NCBI GenBank assembly: GCA_028284445.1
Contig: JANQRS010000029.1
Location: forward strand, 124,001-188,000
Direction: 5' to 3'
DNA length: 64,000 nt
Source: Calditrichia bacterium
Lineage (GTDB): Bacteria; Calditrichota; Calditrichia; RBG-13-44-9; J075
Under the pieces are notes generated by a model. That model did not search any database, was not told the DNA's origin, and worked only from the letters and a program-made list of their open reading frames with translations. The position numbers and the translations under genes were made by a program. Below are positions 8,408-17,765 of this stretch, piece after piece (the stretch's first letter is position 1; every line of letters starts with the position of its first letter).

Positions 8408-10363
8408 TCAGCCCAACTCTGTCAATAGTGCTTCCAGTTCGAGCTGGGCATTTTCCCATTCTTCATATACATTTGCAAGCCGCGCTTTTGCGTCTGAATA
8501 TTCTTTCTGCAGGCTGGCCGCTTTGGCACCGTCGTTATATATCGACGGATCCGCCATTTCTGTTTCTATCTCGCCAATGCGGGTTTCCAATTCGGCGATT
8601 TGTTGTTCATTTTTCTCGATTGCTGTTTGTAAACGCTTGCGTTCCTTGCTAATTCGCTGGCGAGCTTCTGCTTCTTCACGCTTTTGCTCTTTGGTCTTTC
8701 GGGTTGGAGCTGCTTGCTTTTCTTCGGTCTCAACAGCGACAGCTTTGAATTCCCGTTTTGCCTCTTCCTGGTGTTTCTTCATACGTTTATTCAGGTAGTC
8801 GGTATAATTTCCTTCAAACGAGCTCATTGTGCCGTCTTTTATCTCCACGACGCGCTCAACGAGTTGATCGAGAAAATAGCGATCGTGCGAAATGAGTAGC
8901 AAAGTGCCGTCGTATTCCCTCAACGCATGTTCCAGGGCCTTTTGCGATACCATATCGAGGTGGTTGGTGGGCTCATCCATGATCAGGAAGTTGACCGGCG
9001 AAAGCAAAATTTTTGCAAGTGACACCCGGGCTTTTTCGCCACCAGAGAGAACGCCAACGCGCTTTTGCGGGGCATCCCCGCTAAACTGGAACAGGCCGAG
9101 CACATCTCGTAAATTGGCCCTATGGGTTTCCGCGGCAGTTTCTGCAACCTCATCCATAACCGTTGCTTCCAGATTCAGCGTATCAACTTGATGCTGGGCA
9201 TAGTAGCCGGTATCCACTCGTTCTCCGACGACGATCGCGCCTTGCTGGGGCATCAATTGCTGACAAACCAGGCGAGTCAGTGTGGTTTTCCCGGCACCAT
9301 TGACGCCAACCAGGGCAATCTTTTCTCCGCGATAAATATTGAGGTCAACGCCTTTCAAGACCCAATCGGTTTCGTATTTGAACCACATGTCCTTTATTTG
9401 CAGAACATCTTTATAGCTTGAAACCGCCGTGCTGATATTAAAGCGAAAAGTCAATTCCGGCGGTGGTGGCTCAAGCACTTCAATTTTTTCCAGCATCTTG
9501 ATACGGCTTTGCACCTGCGGCGCCTTAGACGCCTTGTATCGAAAGCGATCAATAAAGCGCTGGATGCGCGCGATTTCGGCCTTCTGTTCTTCAATACGCT
9601 TGAGCAGCAGTTCTGTATCTTCCGCTTTTTTCTTTTCGTAAAAGCTGAAGTTGCCGGCATATTGGGTCAGCTTGCCGCGGTCGAGTTCAAATATCTCGTG
9701 CGATAGCCGGTCGATAAAGAAACGGTCGTGTGAAACAATCAGCATGCTGCCTTCGAAACTGCGCAGGTATTGCTCCAGCCATTCTAATGACTCTAAATCG
9801 AGGTGGTTGGTAGGTTCATCTAACAACAGGAGATCCGGGCGTTGTAGTAGTAGACGCGCCAAATGCACGCGCATGCGCCAGCCACCACTATACTCGGAAA
9901 GCGGCTTTTGGAATCCATCGCTGGAAAATCCCAGACCGGAGAGGATTGCCTTTGCGTCCGCCTCGATTGAGTAGCCGCCGAGACGGTCAAAACGTTCTTC
10001 CAGTTCACCGAGGCGATTTAGCTTCTTGTCATCTGAATTGCTGTCAAGCTCGGCTTGCAGCCGTTGCATTTCCGCTTCGATTTTGGCCAGCTCCGGCTGG
10101 CTCTTCAACACAACTTCAAGGATATTGCCTTCATCGACTTTGCGCTGTTCCTGAGGCAAATAGCCGATGGTGTATGTTTTTGCTTTACTTATTTCGCCGG
10201 AATCCGGCTGTAGATCGCCGGTCAAAACGCGTAAGAGCGTGGTTTTCCCGGCACCATTGCGGCCAATCAGGGCGGCGCGTTTGCCGGGATTGATTGTTGC
10301 GTTCACATTGCGCAGCAAGGGCCGATCAGCAATCGAATAGCAGATGTCTTTTAGCTGGAGCAT
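8408..10363 (-). CDS. ABC-F family ATPase
   Basis: 651 residues, cytoplasmic, without membrane segments. Two ATP-binding cassettes are visible: Walker A GRNGAGKTT near residue 36 and GVNGAGKTT near 350, signature motifs YSGGWRMRVHLARLL and LSGGEKARVSLAKIL, and two LDEPTNHLD/MDEPTNHLD Walker B motifs. The linker between cassettes is rich in charged helix (LLKRIEEQKAEIARIQ), and the C-terminus is a long coiled coil from about residue 545. This is the Uup/YheS/EttA type, which acts on ribosomes to relieve stalling or, in some members, gives antibiotic resistance; which subfamily applies cannot be settled here. The ribosome-binding site before the ATG is weak. Confidence 0.93.
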   Translation of the reverse strand: MLQLKDICYSIADRPLLRNVNATINPGKRAALIGRNGAGKTTLLRVLTGDLQPDSGEISKAKTYTIGYLPQEQRKVDEGNILEVVLKSQPELAKIEAEMQRLQAELDSNSDDKKLNRLGELEERFDRLGGYSIEADAKAILSGLGFSSDGFQKPLSEYSGGWRMRVHLARLLLQRPDLLLLDEPTNHLDLESLEWLEQYLRSFEGSMLIVSHDRFFIDRLSHEIFELDRGKLTQYAGNFSFYEKKKAEDTELLLKRIEEQKAEIARIQRFIDRFRYKASKAPQVQSRIKMLEKIEVLEPPPPELTFRFNISTAVSSYKDVLQIKDMWFKYETDWVLKGVDLNIYRGEKIALVGVNGAGKTTLTRLVCQQLMPQQGAIVVGERVDTGYYAQHQVDTLNLEATVMDEVAETAAETHRANLRDVLGLFQFSGDAPQKRVGVLSGGEKARVSLAKILLSPVNFLIMDEPTNHLDMVSQKALEHALREYDGTLLLISHDRYFLDQLVERVVEIKDGTMSSFEGNYTDYLNKRMKKHQEEAKREFKAVAVETEEKQAAPTRKTKEQKREEAEARQRISKERKRLQTAIEKNEQQIAELETRIGEIETEMADPSIYNDGAKAASLQKEYSDAKARLANVYEEWENAQLELEALLTELG

Positions 10364-10493
10364 GAGTGTCTAAATGGTTGTCAGTTGAGAGTTTAGCGTT
10401 GTCAGTTGTTTGTAAAATGCCTGGATGACCTGCCAGCTTCAAGGGCAGAATATCCAAATTCCAACACAAAAAATTCCAAAAGGTCGTAAATTT

Positions 10494-10549
10494 CAATGCT
10501 TCAATGCTTCAATGCTTCAATGCTTCAATGCTTCAATGCTTCTATGTTC
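10494..10549. repeat. Octamer tandem array CAATGCTT, 6 copies plus a degenerate one
   Basis: Six exact copies of CAATGCTT (10494-10541) and one altered unit CTATGTTC. The final codons and TGA stop of the CCA-adding enzyme gene (10525-10527) lie within it, so the C-terminal residues EALKH are encoded by repeat sequence. The rest of the gap to 10363 holds nothing recognisable. Confidence 0.95.
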
Positions 10550-11889
10550 TTTTCCATCCATTCCAGAGCTGAATTCAAATCCGTAATCTTGCCATCCAGC
10601 TGTGCATCGAAGGCTTCCCGTAAAATACGACCCATTTTTGGCCCCGGTTGAATACCACGTTTGATCAAGTGTTTGCCTTTCAAAATCGGCCGTGGCTTTT
10701 CCGCCTCCAGCGCCAGTTCTTTTGCCACGGATTCCCAGCGGGTTACCGGATTGGATTTCGGCAGCGGAGGCCGACCGCTGTGGTCCGCTTCGCAAACTGC
10801 TGCCCACAGGCGGATGGTCGCCGGGCTCAGGCGATTGGCAAGACGCCGAACGATGCGGCGCGCCGGATCCTGATCTGCCGGATGACTGAGGTGGATCATA
10901 TGCTCTGCAACCAGGGGACAAACCCGGTCAGACAGCCAGCGCGGCGCGCGAATGCTTTTCAGAAAAGTCTCAGCCAGTGGCACCCCGGCTGAGGCATGTC
11001 CCGGTGACACCCAGCGGCCCTGCTGGTTCCGGTAGCTGGTCAATGGCTTACCGACATCGTGAAGCAAGGCTGCGAATAAAAGCGTCGCTCGATCGCGATC
11101 ATCAAAACCCTCGCGCGCAGCGATGTCTGCTGCCGCATCACAAACGAACTGCGTATGTTCAAATACGTCACCTTCCGGATGCCACTCAGGATCTTGCTCC
11201 GTACCGCACATTTCAGCCAGCTCAGGGAAATGTGTCAGCCAGGTGGTGGCCTGCAGAATATCCAATCCCTTTGCAGGGTATTTTCCACGGGTCCATTTCA
11301 GCCATTCTTCCAGCAGTCGTTCGCGAGATAAATCCTTAAATTCACCGTGGATCTCCCGACACATTTCAATGGTAGCATCATCCATCGAGAAATTCAGCCG
11401 CGATGCAAACTGCATTCCCCGCAGCACCCGCAAAGGGTCCTCGCGAAATGCCGGACCGGTGGCGCGTAGGATCCGGTTCTTGATATCGTCCGCCCCCTTG
11501 AAGGGATCTATCAGGCTGCCATCAAGTCGCATAGCGATGCTGTTAACTGTGAAGTCTCGCCGGGATAGTGCGTCCTTGTAGGACATATCCGGATCGGTTG
11601 AGATTGCAAATCCCTTATGTCCCAGACCTTGCTTGTTTTCACGACGCGGGATGCTGACGTCTATACTATTGTCTACTTTTACAACGCCGAATGATTTGCC
11701 AACCAGGTTCACACGGAAGTTGGATAAGGCCGCCACAATTTGGTCATAATTAAGGCCGTAGACTTCAATATCAATATCCTTGCTGTCACGCCCCATTAAT
11801 TTGTCGCGCACCCAGCCACCCACCAGCAAGCAATCCCTGGCGCCGGCTTCGGCAAGCTGTTCGACAATTTTATTGGCTTTTTGTATCAT
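10525..11889 (-). CDS. cca: CCA tRNA nucleotidyltransferase with HD domain
   Basis: 454 residues. The N-terminal nucleotidyltransferase head shows CLLVGGWVRDKLMG, the metal-binding DSKDIDIEVYG, the RRDFTVNS motif and the DPLRVLRGMQFASRL segment of class II CCA-adding enzymes and poly(A) polymerases. A metal-dependent HD phosphohydrolase domain follows, with LFAALLHDVGKPLT near residue 270. It would add or repair the 3' CCA of tRNAs; the HD domain in related enzymes removes phosphates. Poly(A) polymerase specificity cannot be excluded from motifs alone. The gene ends inside an octamer array, so the true C-terminus may vary between strains. Confidence 0.88.
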   Translation of the reverse strand: MIQKANKIVEQLAEAGARDCLLVGGWVRDKLMGRDSKDIDIEVYGLNYDQIVAALSNFRVNLVGKSFGVVKVDNSIDVSIPRRENKQGLGHKGFAISTDPDMSYKDALSRRDFTVNSIAMRLDGSLIDPFKGADDIKNRILRATGPAFREDPLRVLRGMQFASRLNFSMDDATIEMCREIHGEFKDLSRERLLEEWLKWTRGKYPAKGLDILQATTWLTHFPELAEMCGTEQDPEWHPEGDVFEHTQFVCDAAADIAAREGFDDRDRATLLFAALLHDVGKPLTSYRNQQGRWVSPGHASAGVPLAETFLKSIRAPRWLSDRVCPLVAEHMIHLSHPADQDPARRIVRRLANRLSPATIRLWAAVCEADHSGRPPLPKSNPVTRWESVAKELALEAEKPRPILKGKHLIKRGIQPGPKMGRILREAFDAQLDGKITDLNSALEWMEKNIEALKH

Positions 11890-12093
11890 GTATTCATGCT
11901 TCCCTGTCGTTTCTATCCTCTATCCCCTAAACTAAACCCTATTTTTGATGCCACAAACCGATTTTTAGTGAATTCTGAAGATTCACGCGAATCTTCGCGA
12001 ATAATGCGAAATACGAAAATCGCTGGCATCTAAATGTTAGAGTCGTATTCTATTAGTGAAAATTCGTGTCGAAATAATGAATCGGGGGCTTAA

Positions 12094-14172
12094 ATGAAGC
12101 TGATATTTGCTGAAAACGACCGCCATGTCAAGTCGGTTGGAGTGATTTGTTTTTTGTTTTTGATATTATCAGGAGTGATGATGGCAAAAGAAGTCTTGTC
12201 TGTCGAGGATCTATTAAAGATGCGTCATGTTACGGCGACAAAGATGAGTCCCGATGGCAGGTGGATTGCCTATACGCTCTCTGTGCCGCGCGCAGCTGAC
12301 GACAAGGCCGGTGCCGCTTACAGCGAGTTGCATCTTGTATCAGCCGACGGCAAACAGCATCGGCCCTTCATTACCGGTAAGGTCAATGTCAGTGCGATTG
12401 CCTGGCAACCAGATGGATCTGCGATTTCATTTCTACGAAAAACAGAAAAGAAAGTGAATCAGGTTTGGACAATCCCAGTTAACGGTGGAGAAGCCCAAAC
12501 AATTACGGACGCGCCCGGCGGCGTTTCGGCCTATCACTGGTCACCGAACGGCAAGCAAATTGGCTATATCTCGATCCCGCCCAAATCGGCTCGCTTGAAA
12601 GCGCTGGAAAAGAAGGGATATGGTTTTACTTTTTATGAGGAGGATATGCGTCCCCGCAACTTGCACCTGTTTGATGTCGCATCCGGCAGCGATGAGCAGC
12701 TCACAACCGATATGAGTGTTTGGAGTTTCGAGTTTGCGCCGAACGGTAAGACCATTGCTGCAGCAATGACGGAGAAAAATCTGATCGATCATCGCTATGC
12801 ATTTCAGTTGATATACATTCTGGATATTGCCAGCAAAAAATACAAGGCGCTCACGAGCAACCCACGTAAGCTTGGGAATTTCGTATTTAGCCCGGATGGC
12901 AAGCAATTGGCCTTTGTTGCGGCTTTGGATCAGAAGGATCATGCCGTTAGTCAGGCTTTTGTCATTCCTGTTTCAGGAGGTGTTTCGAAAAACCTGACTG
13001 AGCCTGATTTCCCGGGCCATGTAAATTGGGTGGGTTGGAAGAACAATAATACGATAATGTACCGTGCTGCCGAGGGCGTCTTTAATACGTTTAATACCAT
13101 TAGTTTGGCCGGTAAGAATCGTAAAATGCTTAGCAGCGGTCATAAAGATAGGGTGGTCTATCACGGCGCACCGGAGATGAGCGCTGATTTCAAGAATGCA
13201 GTTTATATTGGTCAAACCTCGACTCACGGCCGCGAGGTTTTTACCCATCGTATTGGCAAAGCTCCGAGGCGTTTGACAAACAGCAATCTCTGGCTGGGTG
13301 ATCGCAAGTTAGGTGAGCAAAAAGCCGTCAGCTATAAAGCCCGCGATGGTGTCGAGGTGTATGGCCTGGCGATCTATCCGGTTGGATATGAGGCAGGTAA
13401 AACTTATCCGATGGTAGTGATCGTTCACGGTGGACCGGAATCGCACTTTTCCAATGGTTGGATTAGCCGCTATGCTGAGCCGGGGCAGGTGCTGGCTGGA
13501 CGCGGCTATGTTGTGTTTTATCCGAATTATCGCGCCAGTACCGGCTACGGCGTAAAATACGGTGCATATGGCTATGGCGATGCAGCTGGTGTCGAGTTTG
13601 AAGATATTGCAGATGGCATTGATTGGTTCATTAAAGAGGGCGTTGCCGATAAAAATCGTGTTGGTCTTGGCGGCGGTTCCTATGGCGGATATGCCAGTGC
13701 ATGGTTTTCAACATTTTATACCGAGAAGGTGCGGGCGGTGTGCATGTTCGTGGGCATAAGCGATTTGATTAGCAAGCGCGGTACGACCGATATTCCTTAT
13801 GAAGAACTGTTTGTGCATTCTGGTAAAAAGCTGGAAGAAATGTGGGAGCTTAGTCTGGAGCGCAGCCCGATTTATTATGCCCATAAAAGCAAAACCGCTA
13901 CCTTGATTTATGCCGGTGCAGATGATCCACGGGTACATCCCTCTCAAAGCCTGGAAATGTATCGCCGTCTGAAGATGAACGATCATCCAGCCGTTCGTTT
14001 GATCTTCTATCCCGGTGAGGGGCATGGAAATCGCAAGCAACCCGGACAGATTGATGTATTGCATCGTATTACAGATTGGTACGACTGGTATGTGAAAGAT
14101 GCCAAACCATTGGACGGCCCAATGCCACCACTGGATATCAGCGATCGGTATGGCCTGGATTTGCCTGAGTAG
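12094..14172 (+). CDS. S9 family prolyl-oligopeptidase-type peptidase
   Basis: 692 residues with an N-terminal hydrophobic segment (VICFLFLILSGVMM), so secreted or membrane-anchored. A beta-propeller of the TolB/DPP type occupies about residues 40-390 (MSPDGRWIAY, WSPNGKQIGY, FSPDGKQLAF). The C-terminal alpha/beta-hydrolase domain carries HGGPESH, the nucleophile Ser529 in GGGSYGGYAS, an acidic residue at 610/611 in YAGADDPRVHP and His644 in GEGHGN, giving an intact triad. It would cleave peptides in the periplasm or at the surface (dipeptidyl or acylaminoacyl peptidase type). GGGGG precedes the ATG; a second good site precedes an internal ATG at 12181, but that start would remove the signal segment. 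Confidence 0.9.
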   Translation: MKLIFAENDRHVKSVGVICFLFLILSGVMMAKEVLSVEDLLKMRHVTATKMSPDGRWIAYTLSVPRAADDKAGAAYSELHLVSADGKQHRPFITGKVNVSAIAWQPDGSAISFLRKTEKKVNQVWTIPVNGGEAQTITDAPGGVSAYHWSPNGKQIGYISIPPKSARLKALEKKGYGFTFYEEDMRPRNLHLFDVASGSDEQLTTDMSVWSFEFAPNGKTIAAAMTEKNLIDHRYAFQLIYILDIASKKYKALTSNPRKLGNFVFSPDGKQLAFVAALDQKDHAVSQAFVIPVSGGVSKNLTEPDFPGHVNWVGWKNNNTIMYRAAEGVFNTFNTISLAGKNRKMLSSGHKDRVVYHGAPEMSADFKNAVYIGQTSTHGREVFTHRIGKAPRRLTNSNLWLGDRKLGEQKAVSYKARDGVEVYGLAIYPVGYEAGKTYPMVVIVHGGPESHFSNGWISRYAEPGQVLAGRGYVVFYPNYRASTGYGVKYGAYGYGDAAGVEFEDIADGIDWFIKEGVADKNRVGLGGGSYGGYASAWFSTFYTEKVRAVCMFVGISDLISKRGTTDIPYEELFVHSGKKLEEMWELSLERSPIYYAHKSKTATLIYAGADDPRVHPSQSLEMYRRLKMNDHPAVRLIFYPGEGHGNRKQPGQIDVLHRITDWYDWYVKDAKPLDGPMPPLDISDRYGLDLPE

Positions 14173-14311
14173 GTTCGCGTAGGTTCATTGGCGCTTACGT
14201 CCGGGCCTTTGGCCCGTCAGCTGCCTTCGCCAGCGTCAGGCGCTTCACGCCGTGAAAAGATTGTGGCAGTTGGCAGTAGCAGTTGACCGTCAATAATAGC
14301 TTCAAATAAAG

Positions 14312-14340
14312 AGCGCCCCGCAAGGCGCTTTTTATTTTTT
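14312..14340 (+). terminator. Intrinsic terminator of the S9 peptidase gene
   Basis: AGCGCC and GGCGCT form a six-base-pair stem around a six-base loop, followed at once by TTTTTATTTTTT. It lies 140 bp after the stop codon. Confidence 0.8.
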
Positions 14341-14415
14341 GAGATAGCTTTCTTTGGCGATCTTCCAAAGGACAATGACGTTCGTGCCCTTGAAATGGCA
14401 CGAACGCAGTGAACA

Positions 14416-15771
14416 TTACTCCGCAGGGACTTCTTTACCACCACTCAAATTATACCAGTCAATTTTCCTCGATAAATACATCACCAGAGCCATTACCAGG
14501 AAGAGTCCGATACTGCCCATCAATAAGGCCAGTTCTTCCAGTTGCAGCACAATAAATATGAAGGCATAAAGTAAAGTCAGCACGCCGCCGACCACCGCTG
14601 TTAAGCGCATATCCTTAAATATCGACTTCGAATAAGCAGTAATCAGGGTGATAATTGCTATGCTGGAAATTACGTAAGCAAAGTTAAAATGGCTGCGCTC
14701 TGAGATTGATAAAAGCAAGGTATAAAAGATCACCAGCGACAAGCCTACGAGGATGTACTGAATCGGGTGAATCATTACCTTATTCAATATTTCTACAAAG
14801 AAGTAGAGCAGGAAGGTCAACGAGATGATCATGATTGCATATTTTGCTGCACGATTGGTTTGTTGATATTGGTCGATAGGCAAGAGCAGATTCACTCCGA
14901 AGGATGAAATCGATGTCTGGTACTGCGGTCCTCGCCACTGCTGCGGAAAATTCCGGTTCAGGTGAAAGATCTGCCAGTCAGCAGAGAACCCGTCATCACT
15001 AACCTCGAAGTTGTCGCTCGTGAAGGCCCCATTAAAGCTCGGTTTATTCCAGTTAGATGACAGTTTTACGTTCGTTTCCTTACCCAGCGGCTCAAAATGG
15101 ATGGATTGACTGCCGTTAAGGTTGAGTTCAAAAGAATACGTATGCAAGCCATTGTCGGTATCGGCTACCGCGGTGATTGGCAGGCGAACGCTGACCCCTG
15201 ATTTGGCAGAAAGATGTTTGGTATCAATGCCCGGATTTACTTCGTAGGGGGTATCGTTCCAGGTGATATTGATATTCTCCTGGATACCTCGTAGATCAGC
15301 GATCCCGACTGACATAAAGGCATCTTTCCACAAAACGCGATCATTGGGGATGCCCCAGTCCGCGAAGCTCGGATGGCGAAATGTGCCGTCGACATCCAAC
15401 TTGGTGGTATAGACAACCACTTTATAGATGCCGCGATAACGGATCTCCGTTTCAACGCGTCCCTCAATATTTAATGCTTCCGGTAAAAAGTGCGCATGTT
15501 CAACCATGCGAATGAGCTTGTCGTCCTTGCCTTCGACATAGTATTCGTAGGGGATAGTGATAATCGGTCCGGAAAGCCGTTGCGGATTGCCCCAGAGAGA
15601 GCTGACCTCCTGGATGGTTTCCGACTGCCGGTATTGCCGATCGCGGATCAAGCCTTCCACCATTGCTGTCGGTATAAGCAATAGCAGTATCAGAAATCCA
15701 ATTGATAATACTTTGAACATCACGGAGTTGCGGGTGAACTTGTTGAGCGGTGATAATTCCTTGTGAGCCAT
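14416..15771 (-). CDS. creD: CreD-like inner membrane protein
   Basis: 451 residues, the same length as E. coli CreD. One membrane segment near the N-terminus (VLSIGFLILLLLIPTAMV) is followed by the family landmark RQYRQSETIQEVSSLWG and SGPIITIPY, a large periplasmic beta-rich region, and a C-terminal bundle of about five membrane helices (residues about 310-435). CreD proteins are linked to envelope integrity and, in Enterobacteria, to the CreBC system; the biochemical role is unknown. I chose the ATG at 15771, preceded by GAGGA, over an upstream in-frame start. Confidence 0.9.
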   Translation of the reverse strand: MAHKELSPLNKFTRNSVMFKVLSIGFLILLLLIPTAMVEGLIRDRQYRQSETIQEVSSLWGNPQRLSGPIITIPYEYYVEGKDDKLIRMVEHAHFLPEALNIEGRVETEIRYRGIYKVVVYTTKLDVDGTFRHPSFADWGIPNDRVLWKDAFMSVGIADLRGIQENINITWNDTPYEVNPGIDTKHLSAKSGVSVRLPITAVADTDNGLHTYSFELNLNGSQSIHFEPLGKETNVKLSSNWNKPSFNGAFTSDNFEVSDDGFSADWQIFHLNRNFPQQWRGPQYQTSISSFGVNLLLPIDQYQQTNRAAKYAIMIISLTFLLYFFVEILNKVMIHPIQYILVGLSLVIFYTLLLSISERSHFNFAYVISSIAIITLITAYSKSIFKDMRLTAVVGGVLTLLYAFIFIVLQLEELALLMGSIGLFLVMALVMYLSRKIDWYNLSGGKEVPAE

Positions 15772-15960
15772 AGGTTCCTCGTCCTGAAGGTTTTGCGGTG
15801 AAAACAACTTTGTATTGCAAAGTAATTTATATTGTAAACGAGTTTGATGCAAGCTTCATTTGTAGAATTATCAATTCGGAGGGAATTTTTGAACGGAAAT
15901 CACGGAGGAAACTGCAAATCTGTAAATCTGAAATACAGTGGCAGTGAGGAATGACAGCTT

Positions 15961-15998
15961 CCACATCCGCTTATTTCCCTCTTCGAAGGGGGATGTGG
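15961..15998. repeat. Palindrome family B, degenerate copy
   Basis: CCACATCC and GGATGTGG are inverted arms around a CTTCGAAG core, resembling the family-B elements at 29799, 36142 and 42040, but the inner part has diverged. The remaining sequence from 15772 to 16038 shows nothing else. Confidence 0.6.
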
Positions 15999-16038
15999 AC
16001 AAATAGCTTTGCAAATTGCAGGCATGAATTTTACTTTT

Positions 16039-16134
16039 CAACGCCTCAACGCCTCAACGCCTCAACGCCTCAACGCCTCAACGCCTCAACGCCTCAACGC
16101 CTCAACGCCTCAACGCCTCAACGCCTCAACGCTT
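16039..16134. repeat. Octamer tandem array CAACGCCT, 12 copies
   Basis: Eleven exact copies of CAACGCCT and a final CAACGCTT. It lies 17 bp beyond the stop codon of the minus-strand metallo-hydrolase gene and has the same unit and orientation as the array at 7760-7812. Confidence 0.95.
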
Positions 16135-16151
16135 CATTCGTTATTCGTCAT

Positions 16152-16814
16152 TCAAAACCGCTCGCCCGCTGCATATCCTTTAATAAACGGATTCGCTCGT
16201 CGCTCTGCGCCAACGGTGGTTGACGGTCCGTGGCCCGGGTAGAGAATGACATCATCATCCAAGGTCAATATTTTGTCATTGATGCTCTGCATCAGGGTAT
16301 CCAGGTTGCCGCCGGGTAAGTCGGTGCGACCGATGCTTTGCAGAAAAATCACGTCGCCGGAAACCACCCAGCTGTGCGCGCGATTGTAGAAGCAAATGCT
16401 GGCCGGAGAGTGGCCGGGCGTAAACAGCACTTCCAGTTTGGTCTTGCCGAATTCAACCACATCACCTTCTTCGAGAAAAACTGTTGGGACCGGACTTGGC
16501 TCAATGGTCACGCCATACATTGCTGCTGCCCGGGGCGCTGCCTCCAGTACCGGTAATTCGCCTTTGTGGGTTTCGATGTGCAGATTCCAGGTATCGGCGA
16601 CAAACTTATTACCAAAGACATGATCCAGGTGACAATGCGTATTAAGGAGTTTGACCGGCTTCAATCCATTGTTCTCAATAAAGCCCTGCAATTGGTCGCG
16701 CTCGCGTTGATCATAACACCCAGGATCTAGGATGACGCAATCGTTGCTATCGTCCCAAAGCACGTAGGTGTTTTCTTCAAAAGGACTGAATTTGAAGGAG
16801 TGAATTTGAGTCAT
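16152..16814 (-). CDS. Metallo-beta-lactamase-fold hydrolase (glyoxalase II/YcbL-like)
   Basis: 220 residues. The zinc-binding THCHLDH motif is near residues 58-64; the family's other ligands are represented by FTPGHSPAS, VVSGDVIF and LYPGHGPST. Length and motif order match single-domain hydroxyacylglutathione-hydrolase-like enzymes, which hydrolyse thioesters in the cytoplasm; the real substrate is unknown. The ATG overlaps the TGA of the preceding hydrolase gene (ATGA), so translation is probably coupled. Confidence 0.85.
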   Translation of the reverse strand: MTQIHSFKFSPFEENTYVLWDDSNDCVILDPGCYDQRERDQLQGFIENNGLKPVKLLNTHCHLDHVFGNKFVADTWNLHIETHKGELPVLEAAPRAAAMYGVTIEPSPVPTVFLEEGDVVEFGKTKLEVLFTPGHSPASICFYNRAHSWVVSGDVIFLQSIGRTDLPGGNLDTLMQSINDKILTLDDDVILYPGHGPSTTVGAERRANPFIKGYAAGERF

Positions 16815-17656
16815 TGGATACCTCGAAAAAAACGAATGGTTTGTTCAGTAGCTTCTTTTAGGCTTGCCGGTAATACCTTTTCAGGCCAGGGATGCTTGCT
16901 GCCAAAGGTGTGATCTCCTTCGGAAATAACGCATAGTTCGGCAGCGGGATGCCATTCAGCAAGGGCTTCAGCACTGGTCAGTTTCACGACCATGTCATTG
17001 TCGCCGTGAACGATAAGCAGCGGTGTCTTCAGCGATTTTACTGCGGCTGGAATATCCAGCCGCCCGCGATTGGCTTCAAAATTTTCATACAGCTGCCAAT
17101 AGAGCGGCATCTGCTGTTTGGTGCGGCCATTCATAATATATTTTACGCCTGCCTGCCGCCATTCATGCATTTCTTCTTTGGGCCAGTACCGGCCAAACTC
17201 GCTTATCGACGCCCAGGTGGCAACAGCTGATACTCGCTGGTCTTCCCGCGGCTTTAACAACACAGTGCCGCCACCCCGGCTATGGCCGATTAAATATACC
17301 GGCTGGCTACGGAAATCTGGTGTGCCCGCAGCAACATTGTTTCCGGCCATAAAATCAATAACAGCCCCGAGGTCATCGAGCTCGATGCTGAAATTGTTTT
17401 GCCCAAAGGCCTCCAGATCGCCGAAGTTGAGCGGATCGTCCGGTGTGGTGCCATTATGGGAGAAATTGAACTTTACAAAAGCCAATTCTGATCCTACGAA
17501 CTGCTTCGCCACCAGATCCCAGCAGCCAAAGTCCTTGAAGCCCTTAAAGCCGTGGCAAAAAATGACCAGCGGTTGGGGTTTATCATTGTGGTAAATGTCA
17601 AGCAGGATTGGTTTGCCGTGCGGACCGTCTATTTGGATGTTAAGATGTTGTTGCAT
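16811..17656 (-). CDS. Alpha/beta hydrolase
   Basis: 281 residues. The oxyanion-loop motif CHGFKGFKDFG, the nucleophile elbow GHSRGGG (Ser near residue 124), an acidic residue in VHGDNDMVV and the histidine in SEGDHTFG give a complete catalytic triad in a cytoplasmic, signal-less protein. It belongs to the dienelactone-hydrolase/acylpeptidase-like esterases; substrate unknown. It is translationally coupled to the following metallo-hydrolase gene. No clear ribosome-binding site is visible, and a family-A palindrome lies directly upstream. Confidence 0.8.
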   Translation of the reverse strand: MQQHLNIQIDGPHGKPILLDIYHNDKPQPLVIFCHGFKGFKDFGCWDLVAKQFVGSELAFVKFNFSHNGTTPDDPLNFGDLEAFGQNNFSIELDDLGAVIDFMAGNNVAAGTPDFRSQPVYLIGHSRGGGTVLLKPREDQRVSAVATWASISEFGRYWPKEEMHEWRQAGVKYIMNGRTKQQMPLYWQLYENFEANRGRLDIPAAVKSLKTPLLIVHGDNDMVVKLTSAEALAEWHPAAELCVISEGDHTFGSKHPWPEKVLPASLKEATEQTIRFFRGIQ

Positions 17657-17683
17657 GAAAATCTGGCCTATGATGTGTTACAA

Positions 17684-17729
17684 AAATCCCCCCTCTATCT
17701 CCCCCCGGGGGGAGATAGAGGGGGGATTT
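17684..17729. repeat. Palindrome family A, copy 2 (perfect)
   Basis: A perfect 46-bp palindrome, identical in its core to the copy at 8359 with one extra A/T pair. It lies between the SDR gene and the alpha/beta hydrolase gene, 36 bp past the SDR stop codon on the minus strand. Confidence 0.95.
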
Positions 17730-17765
17730 CATAAAAGTAAGCACATTTTGAGCCTGGGACAAGCC

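Noticed and set aside
8401..10293. Long plus-strand frames opposite the ABC-F gene
   Set aside because: They lie antisense to a well-supported gene, lack domains and ribosome-binding sites, and reflect its codon bias.
16009..16242. Two overlapping plus-strand frames with RLNASTPQ repeats
   Set aside because: Same octamer artefact; they overlap the real metallo-hydrolase gene on the minus strand.
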